NCBI GenBank assembly: GCA_001797675.1
Contig: MGQB01000023.1
Location: 62,001-126,000, forward strand
Origin: Deltaproteobacteria bacterium RBG_13_43_22
GTDB lineage: Bacteria > Desulfobacterota > RBG-13-43-22
Length of the DNA stretch: 64,000 nt
Direction of reading: 5' to 3'
The position numbers and the translations under genes were made by a program. The notes under the pieces were generated by a model. The model worked only from the letters and a program-made list of their open reading frames with translations, was not told the origin of the DNA and searched no databases. Numbering within the stretch: position 1 is the stretch's first letter; each line of letters begins with the position of its first letter. This document shows positions 55,041 to 63,998 of this stretch, one piece after another.

Positions 55041-56237
55041 ATGGATATTTCACAACTAAACGCTAATGCCGATACCCTGGCGTCCATACTTTCCAGCCAG
55101 AAAGCCCAGCGGGAGCAGGTGGCCCAATATGCCTTGGTTCGGGGTCTTTCTTTTTTGCAGGAAAAAAAGTACGATCGGGCCATCAGTGAATTTAAGCGGG
55201 CCACGGCTTTTAATCCTGAATTAGAGGAAGCCTACGAATACCTCGGTAAAGTTTATCAAACGACTGAAAAAACAAATAAAGCAATTGAAGTTTACAAAAC
55301 CTGGGTGCAATACAATCCCACTTCCGAAAAGGCCATCACCAGTTTAGGAAATGCCTACATTGAAACGAAACAATACGACGTAGCCGAAAAACAATTCAAA
55401 CGATTAGCCCAGGTAGCCCCTACTTCGGCCTATCCATACAATTCACTCGGTCATATCTATTTATCGACAGACCGCTATGAGGAAGCTGAAGAACAATTCA
55501 AAAAAGTCATCAAATATTCCTCCAGAGACGCCAATGGCTATTATGGATTGGGTCTCGCCTTGAACAAGCAAAAAAAGTATAAAGAAGCGGTGGAACAATT
55601 TGAAACAGCGATTTCCATGAAAAAAGGATTCGAATATGCACACTCGGATCTCGGGTATGCCTATATCGGGTTGGGCCAAAAGGCCAAAGCCGAGGAACAA
55701 CTGGAGATCCTCAGTGACTTACATACGGATCTGGCCTCGGATCTGGCCGTGGAGCTTGAACTGGCCCTTTTTACCCCCAAGATAACCAGTACCAAACCCC
55801 TGGACAGCACCTTCCCGTCGGTTCTGGGTCCCCGCACCCCGGTCTCGGTACTGGATGCATCCCTCTTAACGCCGAATCAGTCAAAAACATTTAGCTTAAC
55901 CTTTCAATTTAACCAGGCCATGGACGCCAGTTCCGTTCAAAATTCACTTAACTGGTTTATCTTTAAAGCCTCCGGCGGCCAGGCCGGATTCTATAATAAC
56001 GGGATTACTATACAGCCGGAAAAGGAAATTCAGTTGTCCCCTGTTCCTAATAGTGTCTCCTACGATCAGAAAAATTATACAGCTACCATCTATTTCACGA
56101 TTACTCAAAATGCCGCCGGAGACGGCGTCATCGATCCGTCACATTGGGTATTTAAATTTAAAGGAACGGATATCAGTGGTAACATCATGGATTCAGACGG
56201 AGATGAATATGATGGATTTGCCCTTTCCCCGTTTTAA
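55041..56237 (+). CDS. TPR protein with C-terminal Ig-like (SbsA/Big-type) domain
   Basis: 398 residues, no signal peptide. About five TPRs (residues ~25-225) of the 34-residue type (QYALVRGLSFLQEKKYDRAISEFKRATAFNP...), followed by a ~150-residue beta domain with LTFQFNQAMDASSVQNSLNWFIFKA and GDGVIDPSHWVFKFKGTDISGN, like SbsA Ig domains that name stalks in surface proteins. The combination suggests an assembly factor for a secreted or surface protein. It precedes another TPR gene and a glycosylation island. The lack of a signal is odd for an Ig-like domain. Confidence 0.75.
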   Translation: MDISQLNANADTLASILSSQKAQREQVAQYALVRGLSFLQEKKYDRAISEFKRATAFNPELEEAYEYLGKVYQTTEKTNKAIEVYKTWVQYNPTSEKAITSLGNAYIETKQYDVAEKQFKRLAQVAPTSAYPYNSLGHIYLSTDRYEEAEEQFKKVIKYSSRDANGYYGLGLALNKQKKYKEAVEQFETAISMKKGFEYAHSDLGYAYIGLGQKAKAEEQLEILSDLHTDLASDLAVELELALFTPKITSTKPLDSTFPSVLGPRTPVSVLDASLLTPNQSKTFSLTFQFNQAMDASSVQNSLNWFIFKASGGQAGFYNNGITIQPEKEIQLSPVPNSVSYDQKNYTATIYFTITQNAAGDGVIDPSHWVFKFKGTDISGNIMDSDGDEYDGFALSPF

Positions 56238-56397
56238 CCAACAAATTTTACACAATATTAATTAGTTAACATCTATTCCTCCCGCTCGACTCCCAGGGAT
56301 TCTATTCTTATATCCCTTTTTATACCCGCTTAATTCCAAAAACGGCATAAAATATGCAAGGAATAAAATAGACCAATTTAAATCAATCGGAGGCAAT

Positions 56398-57393
56398 ATG
56401 GCTCTATTTATTGACAATTGTCTTTCGGTAAATTCCGAACAGGATGAAAGACAAGAAGCTTACCGGAATATCCAGCCGTTGATCCATGAAGGACAGCCCA
56501 ACTTGGCCATTACAGCCATATCGGAGTTGACGGAAAAATACCCTGATTTTGCCCAGGCCCATAACGATTTAGGGGTCCTCTATTACGAAATGGGGGACAA
56601 GGAAAAGGCCTTTCTCCATTATGAAAAAGCCAATGCACTCAATCCGGATAATGTAATCTTCCAAAAAAATATCGCCGATTATTATCTGGTGGAAACCGGA
56701 GATATCGAAAAATCCTTATCGATCTATACCCGAATATTGGAGGATAATCCGTCGGATGTCGAAACCTTATTGGCCGTCGGTCAAGTATGCATCTCCCTCA
56801 ATAAATTTGAGGATGCCGCCATTTTTTTAAATAAGGTTCTTGACCTAGAGCCTTGGAATGACACGGCCTGGAAGGCCCTGAAATCAATCTCCCGATTAAA
56901 TCCGGAACCATTATCCGATATTTCGAATTCCGCCGAGTCCTCATACCAAAAGGTGCAGGCCTGCCTGACATCCGGAAATCAGGAAGAGGCCATGGCCCTG
57001 TTGAACCAGATGGTTTCACTATTCCCTGACCATGCCTTGGCCTATAATGATCTGGGGGTATTACATTTCCGTCAGGGCAATACAATAAAAAGCCTGTATT
57101 ACTATCAAAAAGCGGTCCAATTGGAACCGGACAACCCCGCCTTCCAAAAAAACTTGGCGGACTTATATCTGGTCGAATTGGATGAAATCGAAAAGGCCTT
57201 AAATATTTATCTTCAGGTTCTCAGAAAAAATCCGTCAGACCTGGAAACCTTATTTGCCTTGGGTCATATCTGCATTCAACTGGAAAAATTTGAGGATGCT
57301 CGGATTTTCTATAACCGAATCCTTTCTATTGAACCCTGGAATTTAACCGCCCAGGAGATTTTGGAATCTTTACCCTCCGTAGAAGCTTCTTAA
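56398..57393 (+). CDS. TPR-repeat protein
   Basis: 331 residues, cytoplasmic. Two internally duplicated halves (~20-165 and ~185-325), each opening with a helix pair, then YPDFAQAHNDLGVLYYEMGDKEKAFLHYEKANALNPDN / FPDHALAYNDLGVLHFRQGNTIKSLYYYQKAVQLEPDN, and ending with a similar FEDAxIFxNxxLxxEPWN unit. So it arose by duplication of a ~160-residue module. TPRs carry protein contacts. A ribosome-binding GGAGG precedes the ATG. It lies between the TPR-Ig gene and the convergent glycosyltransferase. Confidence 0.82.
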   Translation: MALFIDNCLSVNSEQDERQEAYRNIQPLIHEGQPNLAITAISELTEKYPDFAQAHNDLGVLYYEMGDKEKAFLHYEKANALNPDNVIFQKNIADYYLVETGDIEKSLSIYTRILEDNPSDVETLLAVGQVCISLNKFEDAAIFLNKVLDLEPWNDTAWKALKSISRLNPEPLSDISNSAESSYQKVQACLTSGNQEEAMALLNQMVSLFPDHALAYNDLGVLHFRQGNTIKSLYYYQKAVQLEPDNPAFQKNLADLYLVELDEIEKALNIYLQVLRKNPSDLETLFALGHICIQLEKFEDARIFYNRILSIEPWNLTAQEILESLPSVEAS

Positions 57394-57626
57394 CCACGAT
57401 TACTAACTTCGTGTTGACGAGGATTAGGGATCCCTTTTATTGTGGTGTTGAAAACCTGGTCCTCAGGGCCGGGTCAGGTTACCTTGGCTCTGCCTTCGGA
57501 AACGTTAGAATCCGAAGCATGAAACCCGAAATAATATCAAAAATTAAATGATCGAAAAATATTAGCAGAGATTATTAGGTCTTTTGATTTTTTGTTATTC
57601 GAATTTTCAAATTTACTCCGATCGGA
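57394..57626. other. Structured convergent intergenic region
   Basis: Between two convergent genes. It contains a CCTG..CAGG-type hairpin near 57455-57480 and CTTCGG/CCGAAG (57495-57499 region with 57512-57517). GC-richer than its flanks. May be a 3'-UTR structure or a small RNA; nothing certain. Confidence 0.3.
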
Positions 57627-59528
57627 TCAATCCAGGCGTGAAAGGCAAGCCTTATTATCGTCGGAATAATCGGATAAGACAGATAGATCCTCTGTCACCC
57701 TTTCAATAACCTTCGTCCAATCCTTGGGTTTCGTCTGCCGATACAAACGCATAGTCGGATACCAAGGGCTGTCCTCCCGCCCTAACAACCACCGCCAATC
57801 GGGACTGTGCGGGAGCAAGGTCCAAACCCGTTTGCCCAATCCACCAGCCAGGTGGGCCACCGCCGTATCCACGGATATCACTAAATCCAAGTTGGCGATC
57901 AAAGCGGCGGTGTCTGAAAAATCCCGGATCTGATCGGTTAAATCAATCAGGGTCAGAGCCCGGCAAACGGATTTTGTCGAGTCAGGCCCCAAATTTTTTT
58001 GCAGGCTGAAAAGCTGCACCTTCTTGATCCGAGTCAAAGGGGTGAGAGTCTCGGGGTTACAGGAACGGTTCTGATCATTGAGATGTTCCGGATTGCCGGA
58101 CCAGACCAAACCCACTTTGAATTTCGATCCTGCGGAATTTGTCCGCCCCTGCCAGGTCTTGACTAAGTCCGGATCAACCTTAAGATAGGGAATGGTTTGG
58201 GGAATGCTGTCCAGGGTGGTGCCAAAAACCTTCGGCAAGGTCATCAAGGGACAATGAAAATCAAATTCGGGAAGCGGATCACCGCGAACGATCACCCGAT
58301 TGACCCCGGTCATATCCTTGATTAATGGTCTTAATTCAAGCGGACATTCAACGTAAACCTGGGCATCTAGAGCCGCCACCATGGGAAAATAACGAATAAA
58401 CTGAAGGGTATCACCGTATCCCTGCTCGGCGTGCAGGAGTATTTTTTGTCCTTTAAGTTCTTCCCCCTGCCAGATGGGTTTTGGAAAATCTCTTTTATGT
58501 TTTTTATAATCCGGTTTCTCCCAGCGCCATTCGTATCCCTCCCAGCCATCCAGGAAATTTCCGGCCAGCAGGTTGGTCAAACCCATATTCCATTTGGCCT
58601 CGGCAAAGCCGGGTTTCACTTCCCACGCCTTTTGAAACATCAAAAGGGCCTCGCTCATATCACCGGCTTCTTTATAGATCATCCCCAGATTATTATAGGT
58701 TTCAGCAAACTTCGGATCGAGTTCCAGGGCCTTTTGAAACTGTTTTTTGGCCTCTTGAAGTTGACCTTTTTCTTTGAACACATTCCCCAAGTTATAATAA
58801 GCCTGTGGAAGTCGGGGATTAATTTGAATCGCTTTTTGATAGCACTCCACGGCCTTATCGAATCGGCCTTTGTCTTTTAAGGCCGCCCCCAGGCTATAAT
58901 AGACCTCCGGATCATCGGGGAATCTATCGAGCGCCAGAGATAATATTTCAAGACTTTCCTCTAATTTCCCTGTTTCCCTTAAGGCATTTCCTAAAGTTTT
59001 ATAATGGGTGACATTGGACGGATTGATTTGAAAGGCTTTTTGATAACAGCGGATGGCCCCCTCGAGCCGTCCCAGGTCAACCATGACATTCCCAAGATTA
59101 TGATAGGCATTGGCATTGCAGGGATTCAGTTGTATGGCCTTCTGAAAAAAGGTTACCGCCTCTTCCGGAAACCTTTGATCCCTTAAGACGATTCCCCAAT
59201 TATTATAGATGTGGTCATCGGTTGAATCTCGGCCGGCGGCCTGTTGATAACATAAAACCGCCTGGTCATACTTCTGAAGAGCGTAATAGACATTGGCCAG
59301 TTTAAAAAAACCCAAAGCCCTGTCCGGATGGAGCCGAATCATTTCTTTATAACAAGGGATGGCCAGATCGTATTCCCGCCGATCTTGTCGGGATAGACCC
59401 AGAAGATGGAGGGCCTCAATGTCTCCGGGGTTTTCATTAAGAATTTCTTGACAGAGCGCAACAGCCTCAAGAAAACAACCGGATCGGTAATGGGATAAGG
59501 CCGTTTGAAAAAGATTATCATCAATCAT
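57627..59528 (-). CDS. TPR-glycosyltransferase (GT9/GT41-like)
   Basis: 633 residues. Eight to nine TPRs (1-330, KGRFDKAVECYQKAIQINPRLPQAYYNLGNVFKEKGQ type) are followed by a glycosyltransferase domain related to GT9 (~345-615): GLVWSGNPEHLNDQNRS, LADL of acceptor side, and LVISVDTAVAHLAGGLGKRVWTLLPHSPDWRWLLGREDSPWYP as the nucleotide-sugar end. This arrangement is common beside flagellin or pilin glycosylation clusters, where the TPR part binds the protein acceptor. It ends the minus-strand island and overlaps the upstream methyltransferase gene by 8 bases. Confidence 0.85.
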   Translation of the reverse strand: MIDDNLFQTALSHYRSGCFLEAVALCQEILNENPGDIEALHLLGLSRQDRREYDLAIPCYKEMIRLHPDRALGFFKLANVYYALQKYDQAVLCYQQAAGRDSTDDHIYNNWGIVLRDQRFPEEAVTFFQKAIQLNPCNANAYHNLGNVMVDLGRLEGAIRCYQKAFQINPSNVTHYKTLGNALRETGKLEESLEILSLALDRFPDDPEVYYSLGAALKDKGRFDKAVECYQKAIQINPRLPQAYYNLGNVFKEKGQLQEAKKQFQKALELDPKFAETYNNLGMIYKEAGDMSEALLMFQKAWEVKPGFAEAKWNMGLTNLLAGNFLDGWEGYEWRWEKPDYKKHKRDFPKPIWQGEELKGQKILLHAEQGYGDTLQFIRYFPMVAALDAQVYVECPLELRPLIKDMTGVNRVIVRGDPLPEFDFHCPLMTLPKVFGTTLDSIPQTIPYLKVDPDLVKTWQGRTNSAGSKFKVGLVWSGNPEHLNDQNRSCNPETLTPLTRIKKVQLFSLQKNLGPDSTKSVCRALTLIDLTDQIRDFSDTAALIANLDLVISVDTAVAHLAGGLGKRVWTLLPHSPDWRWLLGREDSPWYPTMRLYRQTKPKDWTKVIERVTEDLSVLSDYSDDNKACLSRLD

Positions 59529-60642
59529 TATTTAGAAACTCAAGAATAAGCCTATAATCCAAATATCCGTCCTTTAGCTTGCCGATTATTTCCAGGTAGG
59601 GTTCTGAGCCGGGAAAGTTTTGCAGACCTTTGACGATCGTCTCATGAGATTCACGGTCGATAATTTCATGACCAAATTTTTTCATTTCAAAATTAAGCAG
59701 CAGCAATGCAAAGATGGATTTCATATTCAACGGATATTGATCACCCTGCGCCCCATTCATAAACCACTCAGCGTGCTTCATGAATTCTTCCGTTTCCCGG
59801 TAAATATAACGGTAAAGTAATGACAAGGTATGAAAAAATCTGGACTGGATATTATCCCGATCTTCGCATTCCAAGCTCTTTCGGAACATATCGATGGCTT
59901 CGATGGGTCTGGTTTTAATACCTTCCTTATTGCTTTGCTCCCAAAAATACAGCCCATAATCAAAAAACGTTTTGGGGTCGCGATCGATTTTTTCACAGTT
60001 CCAACACCACATAAAAGCCCCGGAACTGCTGTCTTTATAAATCTGATGGTACATATTAAAGCCCAAATTATTTTTGGAAATTATCTTAAATTCGTTGATC
60101 ATGAGAAATTCTCTAAACGCCTTTTCTTCAAACAAACCCGGATAAAACAGCCTGGGCCAGTGGTGTATTAAAGGGTTCGGGATGCTTACCAGGAAAAGGC
60201 CTTTCGGTTTCAAAACCCGTCGAATCTCTTCGATCACCGATTGAGGATTGGCAAAATGTTCAAACACTTCAAAAGCGAAAACGATATCGAAGGTTTCATC
60301 CTCAAAAGGAACCCCCCGGGTATCCAAATTGATCACATCAATTTTCAGGCCAAGACGTTCGCAGTTTCTTTGGGCCGAAGAGGAAACATCGATACCGCAG
60401 ACCTTATTTTCGTTTTTTAATAAAAAGATAATGCCGCCTTCCCCTCCAACCCCGATCTCGAGGATTTGTTGGTTGCGAGGTCGAACGGGGAAAAATCGAT
60501 CCAAAATCGCCTTGTTTCTCGAATGGGTGGTTGCCGAAATATTCCTGGCATCCTGCCAATAATTCTCATAAAAAGTAGAGGAATCGACCGTTAAATCGCG
60601 CTCCGAATGGCCTCGAGTCCGTATCTCGTTATCCATCGTCAT
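59521..60642 (-). CDS. SAM-dependent methyltransferase with helical C-terminal domain
   Basis: 373 residues from the preferred Met (complement 60640-60642); the frame extends 42 codons upstream but there it runs through a repeat palindrome and is not protein-like. Class I methyltransferase core with motif I ILEIGVGGEGG, post-I GIDVSSSAQ, motif II FAFEVFEHFANPQSVI and LVSIPNP. The last ~190 residues are helical, perhaps TPR-like (FFHTLSLLYRYIYRETEEFMKHAEWF). Likely modifies a sugar or peptide in the glycosylation pathway. Confidence 0.8.
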   Translation of the reverse strand: MTMDNEIRTRGHSERDLTVDSSTFYENYWQDARNISATTHSRNKAILDRFFPVRPRNQQILEIGVGGEGGIIFLLKNENKVCGIDVSSSAQRNCERLGLKIDVINLDTRGVPFEDETFDIVFAFEVFEHFANPQSVIEEIRRVLKPKGLFLVSIPNPLIHHWPRLFYPGLFEEKAFREFLMINEFKIISKNNLGFNMYHQIYKDSSSGAFMWCWNCEKIDRDPKTFFDYGLYFWEQSNKEGIKTRPIEAIDMFRKSLECEDRDNIQSRFFHTLSLLYRYIYRETEEFMKHAEWFMNGAQGDQYPLNMKSIFALLLLNFEMKKFGHEIIDRESHETIVKGLQNFPGSEPYLEIIGKLKDGYLDYRLILEFLNND

Positions 60643-60660
60643 CTTATTCTTTCTTAAATA

Positions 60661-60722
60661 TTTTTTCTCCCCACTTTTACCCCCTCCCTCACAGAGGGGT
60701 GAGAGGGGGTAAGAGTGGGGAG
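60661..60722. repeat. Palindromic CCCC/GGGG repeat in front of the methyltransferase gene
   Basis: A ~58-bp imperfect palindrome: CTCCCCACT (60667-60675) faces AGTGGGGAG (60713-60721), and ACCCCCTC faces GAGGGGGT inside it. In the methyltransferase frame it would encode a Pro/Ser/Gly-rich stretch, which is why the upstream ORF extension is not believed. Confidence 0.7.
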
Positions 60723-60777
60723 AGCGTTTGTCACAGTCTCGTTTAGAAAAAACTTTTATTGAAACCAACCAAAATCA

Positions 60778-61932
60778 TCAATTTTTAATCAGTTCAAAAA
60801 ATTGTCTTCCGGTCCGTTCCCAGGTCAGGTTCGCCAGATCCTTTCCCGCCTGCCGGCCCAAAGCCCCTATTTCATCCCGGTGTTGATAAGCCCAATCCAG
60901 CTTTTCAATGGTTTCATCCAGAAAAGGCTCATCCCATACTGCCGTTTTGGTTCCATTGACCGACACGTTTAATACCCCCATTTGATTGATCTTGATTGAG
61001 TTATGGTCTGATAAAATGTCTTTATGCCCGCTATTAAACGATCCGAGAACGGGTTTTCCGCAGGCCATGTATTCCATCAAGACTAAATTGGTCCCCCCTT
61101 CACAGCGGTTGGGGAAAAACCCCAAGTCGGTGTTTTTATAAATTCTAGGCATCATCAGGTTCGGATAGGGGGGCAAATGGATTACCCGGCTCAAATCAAT
61201 CCCAGTGTCCAGGAGCACTTGGTTGATTAAATCAAAAAAGTTGTCCGTGGTCACTTGGAAGTTCAGATAAGGAGAACCGGCCATGGTGTTGATGCTTTGC
61301 GGCCATTGATTAAACCAACTGGTGATGAGCAAAACATCGGGATATCGATCCTGCAATGCCTTATAGGCTTTGATAACAATATCATGGCCTTTCCGGAGTT
61401 CGAATTTCCCGCCGGAAAAAATCACAAATCGGTCGGTAAAATATTCCTTCTCCTTATGGTCCGGATTGAAGACCATGGGGTCTATGCCCTGGATGATGGT
61501 CGTTGCCCTGCGGAGGCCGTGAAAACGCAGCATTTCTTCACACCAGGAAGATCCGGCTACGACCAGATCAAAAAATCCGTCCGCATTCTCAATGTTTTTC
61601 TTGGGGATGATATTGTCTTCAAAAAAAGTGTATCCGATATTTTTACTTCCCCTTAATTGGGGCAGGTTAGGCAGATAATCCTGATTGTTCATAGCTTGAA
61701 GGACCGGATCCGGAAAGGGGTTATTATTCGGCTTCATCTGACTTTCCAGTTCTTCTTCCGAAATGATGAGTTTTTTGAAAAATCGATAATCCAATTCATT
61801 TTCAAAGGATTCCGGTTTTATTTCCCCGTTTACCAGACGGATTATGTCCCATCGGGATAATTCCTTAACAATATATTTCCCGCAAATGCCCCATCCGTGA
61901 AAACTGCCTAAGGGTAATACCGTGTAAATCAT
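60778..61932 (-). CDS. GT4-family glycosyltransferase
   Basis: 384 residues, GT-B fold. The N-terminal half is family-specific (HGWGICGKYIVKEL); the C-terminal half has the nucleotide-sugar site: FVIFSGGKFELRKGHDIVIKAY, the HLPPYPNLMMPRIYKNTDLGFFPNRCEGGTNLVLMEYMACGKPVLG motif with E-x7-E as general acid/base. GAGG seven bases before the ATG. Transfers a sugar in the surface glycan island. Confidence 0.87.
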   Translation of the reverse strand: MIYTVLPLGSFHGWGICGKYIVKELSRWDIIRLVNGEIKPESFENELDYRFFKKLIISEEELESQMKPNNNPFPDPVLQAMNNQDYLPNLPQLRGSKNIGYTFFEDNIIPKKNIENADGFFDLVVAGSSWCEEMLRFHGLRRATTIIQGIDPMVFNPDHKEKEYFTDRFVIFSGGKFELRKGHDIVIKAYKALQDRYPDVLLITSWFNQWPQSINTMAGSPYLNFQVTTDNFFDLINQVLLDTGIDLSRVIHLPPYPNLMMPRIYKNTDLGFFPNRCEGGTNLVLMEYMACGKPVLGSFNSGHKDILSDHNSIKINQMGVLNVSVNGTKTAVWDEPFLDETIEKLDWAYQHRDEIGALGRQAGKDLANLTWERTGRQFFELIKN

Positions 61933-61947
61933 ATTAAATCCTCGTGT

Positions 61948-61994
61948 CCGCTTGCAGCGGGCCCCATGAAGGATGAAAAATAATCAAAGGATTC
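61948..61994. repeat. 47-bp dispersed repeat, copy 2
   Basis: Same length and arrangement as 36988-37034: CCGCT-GC-AGCGGG hairpin followed by ATGAAAAATA-TCAAAGGATTC. It lies 16 bp upstream of the minus-strand GT4 start codon. Confidence 0.75.
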
Positions 61995-62004
61995 CCCGGA
62001 TCGA

Positions 62005-62061
62005 GGTTCAAGGTATAAGGCACAAGAAAAAACCGTATACCGTGCACTTTATACCTTTAAC
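62005..62061. repeat. Fold-back of GGTATAAGG words
   Basis: GGTTCAAGGTATAAGGCAC (62005-62023) faces an inverted copy GTGCACTTTATACCTTTAAC (62042-62061) with a few mismatches. Similar in design to the fold-backs at 3167, 21181, 27430 and 33170. Confidence 0.6.
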
Positions 62062-62089
62062 TTCCTGTAATCCTCAGATCTTCTATTTT

Positions 62090-62797
62090 TTAAGAAGTCA
62101 CCTTTTCCGCCAATACCAGATATTGAAAAGTAAATAATTTTTGAGCCTCTTCCCGGCTGACATTTTTAAAAACCAGGTTTGAAATGGAAATTTCCAATGG
62201 AAAGGTATGGCCGTCGAGGCTGGTTTGTAAATTACTGACCGAGCGGAGAATCCGATATCCCGTTCCCATAAGAAGTTTTTCAATCTCATTCCAGGTAAAA
62301 AACCGGATATGGGTGGCATCCAATAAGCCGTATTTCTCATAGGTCCAGTTCCCCTGCACCAGATTGGCAATTAGATTGATGTTTTGAGTATTGGGGAAGC
62401 TCAGGATCACCTTTCCGTTCTTTTCGATGAAACATCGAAGAAAATCCATAATCCGCCATGGATCGTAAAGATGTTCCAACACGTCGGCGGCAATAATCAA
62501 ATCAAAAAAATTCTTTTTTAAATTAAATTGATCGGCATTGATCTTTTCAATGTCAATGGTGAGGACTTCATTCAATCTTGTTTTGGCTATCCGGGCGGCC
62601 TGTCCGTCGATCTCCATGCCCACGTAATACAGATTAGGATTTTTTTCTTTTAAAAAGGCCCCGGTTGCCCCGGTTCCGCACCCGATTTCCAAAACACTTT
62701 CACAGGACTCGGGGATCAGGTTGACGATGTCCATTCTGGGCTGATCGTCATATTTGTCCTGGTGGTCGTAATGCAAAGGAGAATAATACGTGTTCAT
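62090..62797 (-). CDS. Class I SAM-dependent methyltransferase
   Basis: 235 residues. Motif I VLEIGCGTGATGAFLKE, post-I YVGMEIDGQAARIAKTRL, motif II FFDLIIAADVLEHLYDPWRIMDFL and GKVILSFPN. Typical of sugar or lipid O-methyltransferases in glycan clusters. It starts where the glycosyltransferase at 62794 stops (4-base overlap), so the two are coupled. Confidence 0.87.
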   Translation of the reverse strand: MNTYYSPLHYDHQDKYDDQPRMDIVNLIPESCESVLEIGCGTGATGAFLKEKNPNLYYVGMEIDGQAARIAKTRLNEVLTIDIEKINADQFNLKKNFFDLIIAADVLEHLYDPWRIMDFLRCFIEKNGKVILSFPNTQNINLIANLVQGNWTYEKYGLLDATHIRFFTWNEIEKLLMGTGYRILRSVSNLQTSLDGHTFPLEISISNLVFKNVSREEAQKLFTFQYLVLAEKVTS

Positions 62798-63750
62798 GGG
62801 ATTCCCTTCAATTTATCCAGTAAATATAAAGCCCGGGCCTGTGTGGTATGGTATCTTAACAGATGGGCCCTGCTTCCCTGGACGATGGAGTTGGAGTCGA
62901 TTCTATTTTCTAAAACCTGATCAATATATTTTCGTAATTCCATCAAATGGGTGAACCGGAATAGGTGAACCCCGTGCTCGAAGTCGTTGGGGATATACAA
63001 GGGCATCTTTTGGCTGATATGAATCGCCTTGCAGGCCGCATTTTCCCAGAAACGAAAGGTATCGTACCCGGCCCCCCGCACCGTCAACAAAACACGGCAT
63101 TTCTGAAGCTGGGAATAATATAAATCCCTGGGCAGCCAGCCTGGGGGAGTATTCCCCCCGACCAGCGGAACCGGACAGACATTAAACAGACAGTCCCCAT
63201 ACCATTGGGAAACGGCTTCGGCGATTTCCTTTCTTTCCTTGTAGCGGTCATCGAAACTGCCTAAAAATCCGACCGAGTACTCCTTGGGATTTGAATCATA
63301 CGATCGGATCCATTCAATCACTTCTTCCGGCAATGAAATGGGCAGGGGAATACTGTAGTTGGATCCGTCGGTCTCCCTCTGGCAAACCACATAGGGTCCC
63401 GGAGGAATGGATTGGGGTTGATCTTCTCCGTCCACCACCACAAAACCCTTTGGTATTTCGGATAAGGTTTTCAATATTTGGGGAAATATCCTTAAATCGC
63501 AGATAATATATTGAAAATATCCTTTTGATATCTTTCCGGGAATATCGCTCCGGTCTATCCGATCTGCATCCGGGGGAAACCAGGGGCGGTTGATTTGGCC
63601 CTCAGGGGAGAAACCGACCAACTCCCCGCTGTATAGACTGTCTTTCCGTGGGAAATCGATCACTTCGTTTTCCAGAAGCTTTCTTAACCCATGAAGCAAC
63701 AGATCGGTTACAAAATTGGGGAAGGGAGAGGTTAAAAATAATATTTTCAT
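62794..63750 (-). CDS. Glycosyltransferase-like protein (exostosin/CgeB-like)
   Basis: 318 residues. The N-terminal MKILFLTSPFPNFVTDLLLHGL opening and a C-terminal region with YYSQLQKCRVLLTVRGAGYDTFRFWENAACKAIHISQKMPLYIPNDFEHGVHLFRF, which resembles the GT47 exostosin/CgeB glycosyltransferase end with its E/C region. Donor and acceptor are unknown. In the middle of the minus-strand glycosylation island; 4-base overlaps with both neighbours. Confidence 0.7.
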   Translation of the reverse strand: MKILFLTSPFPNFVTDLLLHGLRKLLENEVIDFPRKDSLYSGELVGFSPEGQINRPWFPPDADRIDRSDIPGKISKGYFQYIICDLRIFPQILKTLSEIPKGFVVVDGEDQPQSIPPGPYVVCQRETDGSNYSIPLPISLPEEVIEWIRSYDSNPKEYSVGFLGSFDDRYKERKEIAEAVSQWYGDCLFNVCPVPLVGGNTPPGWLPRDLYYSQLQKCRVLLTVRGAGYDTFRFWENAACKAIHISQKMPLYIPNDFEHGVHLFRFTHLMELRKYIDQVLENRIDSNSIVQGSRAHLLRYHTTQARALYLLDKLKGIP

Positions 63751-63998
63751 GCGTTACCGGGGATCCCTTCCTGTAAACTTTTGGATAACCGTTGAATATC
63801 TGCGCCCAAGGGGGGCTTTTGACTGATGAAGGCCCAGTAGGTATCCGTCCCCAAGGGTAAGGGAACGGTGATATCCGCCCGGGTTATGTTGATAAATCCG
63901 GTTCGCTGGATCAGAGACATCCACATCCCATTAGTCAAGACGCTATAATGATTCCCGTTCCCTTCATGTTGACACCGGGTATCGGGTATAGGCATCTC
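63747..63998 (-). CDS. Methyltransferase-like C-terminal fragment, runs off the right edge
   Basis: 82 visible codons from an internal Met; the frame stays open to the window end, so the N-terminal part lies outside. The visible part (GNGNHYSVLTNGMWMSLIQRTGFINITRADITVPLPLG...YWAFISQKP) looks like the end of a class I methyltransferase, after the substrate lid. It overlaps the downstream glycosyltransferase start by 4 bases. Confidence 0.5.
   Translation of the reverse strand, partial: EMPIPDTRCQHEGNGNHYSVLTNGMWMSLIQRTGFINITRADITVPLPLGTDTYWAFISQKPPLGADIQRLSKSLQEGIPGNA

Noticed and set aside
60643-60768. N-terminal extension of the methyltransferase by 42 codons
   Set aside because: The extension is encoded mainly by a palindromic repeat and is not protein-like; Met at 60642 fits the methyltransferase better.
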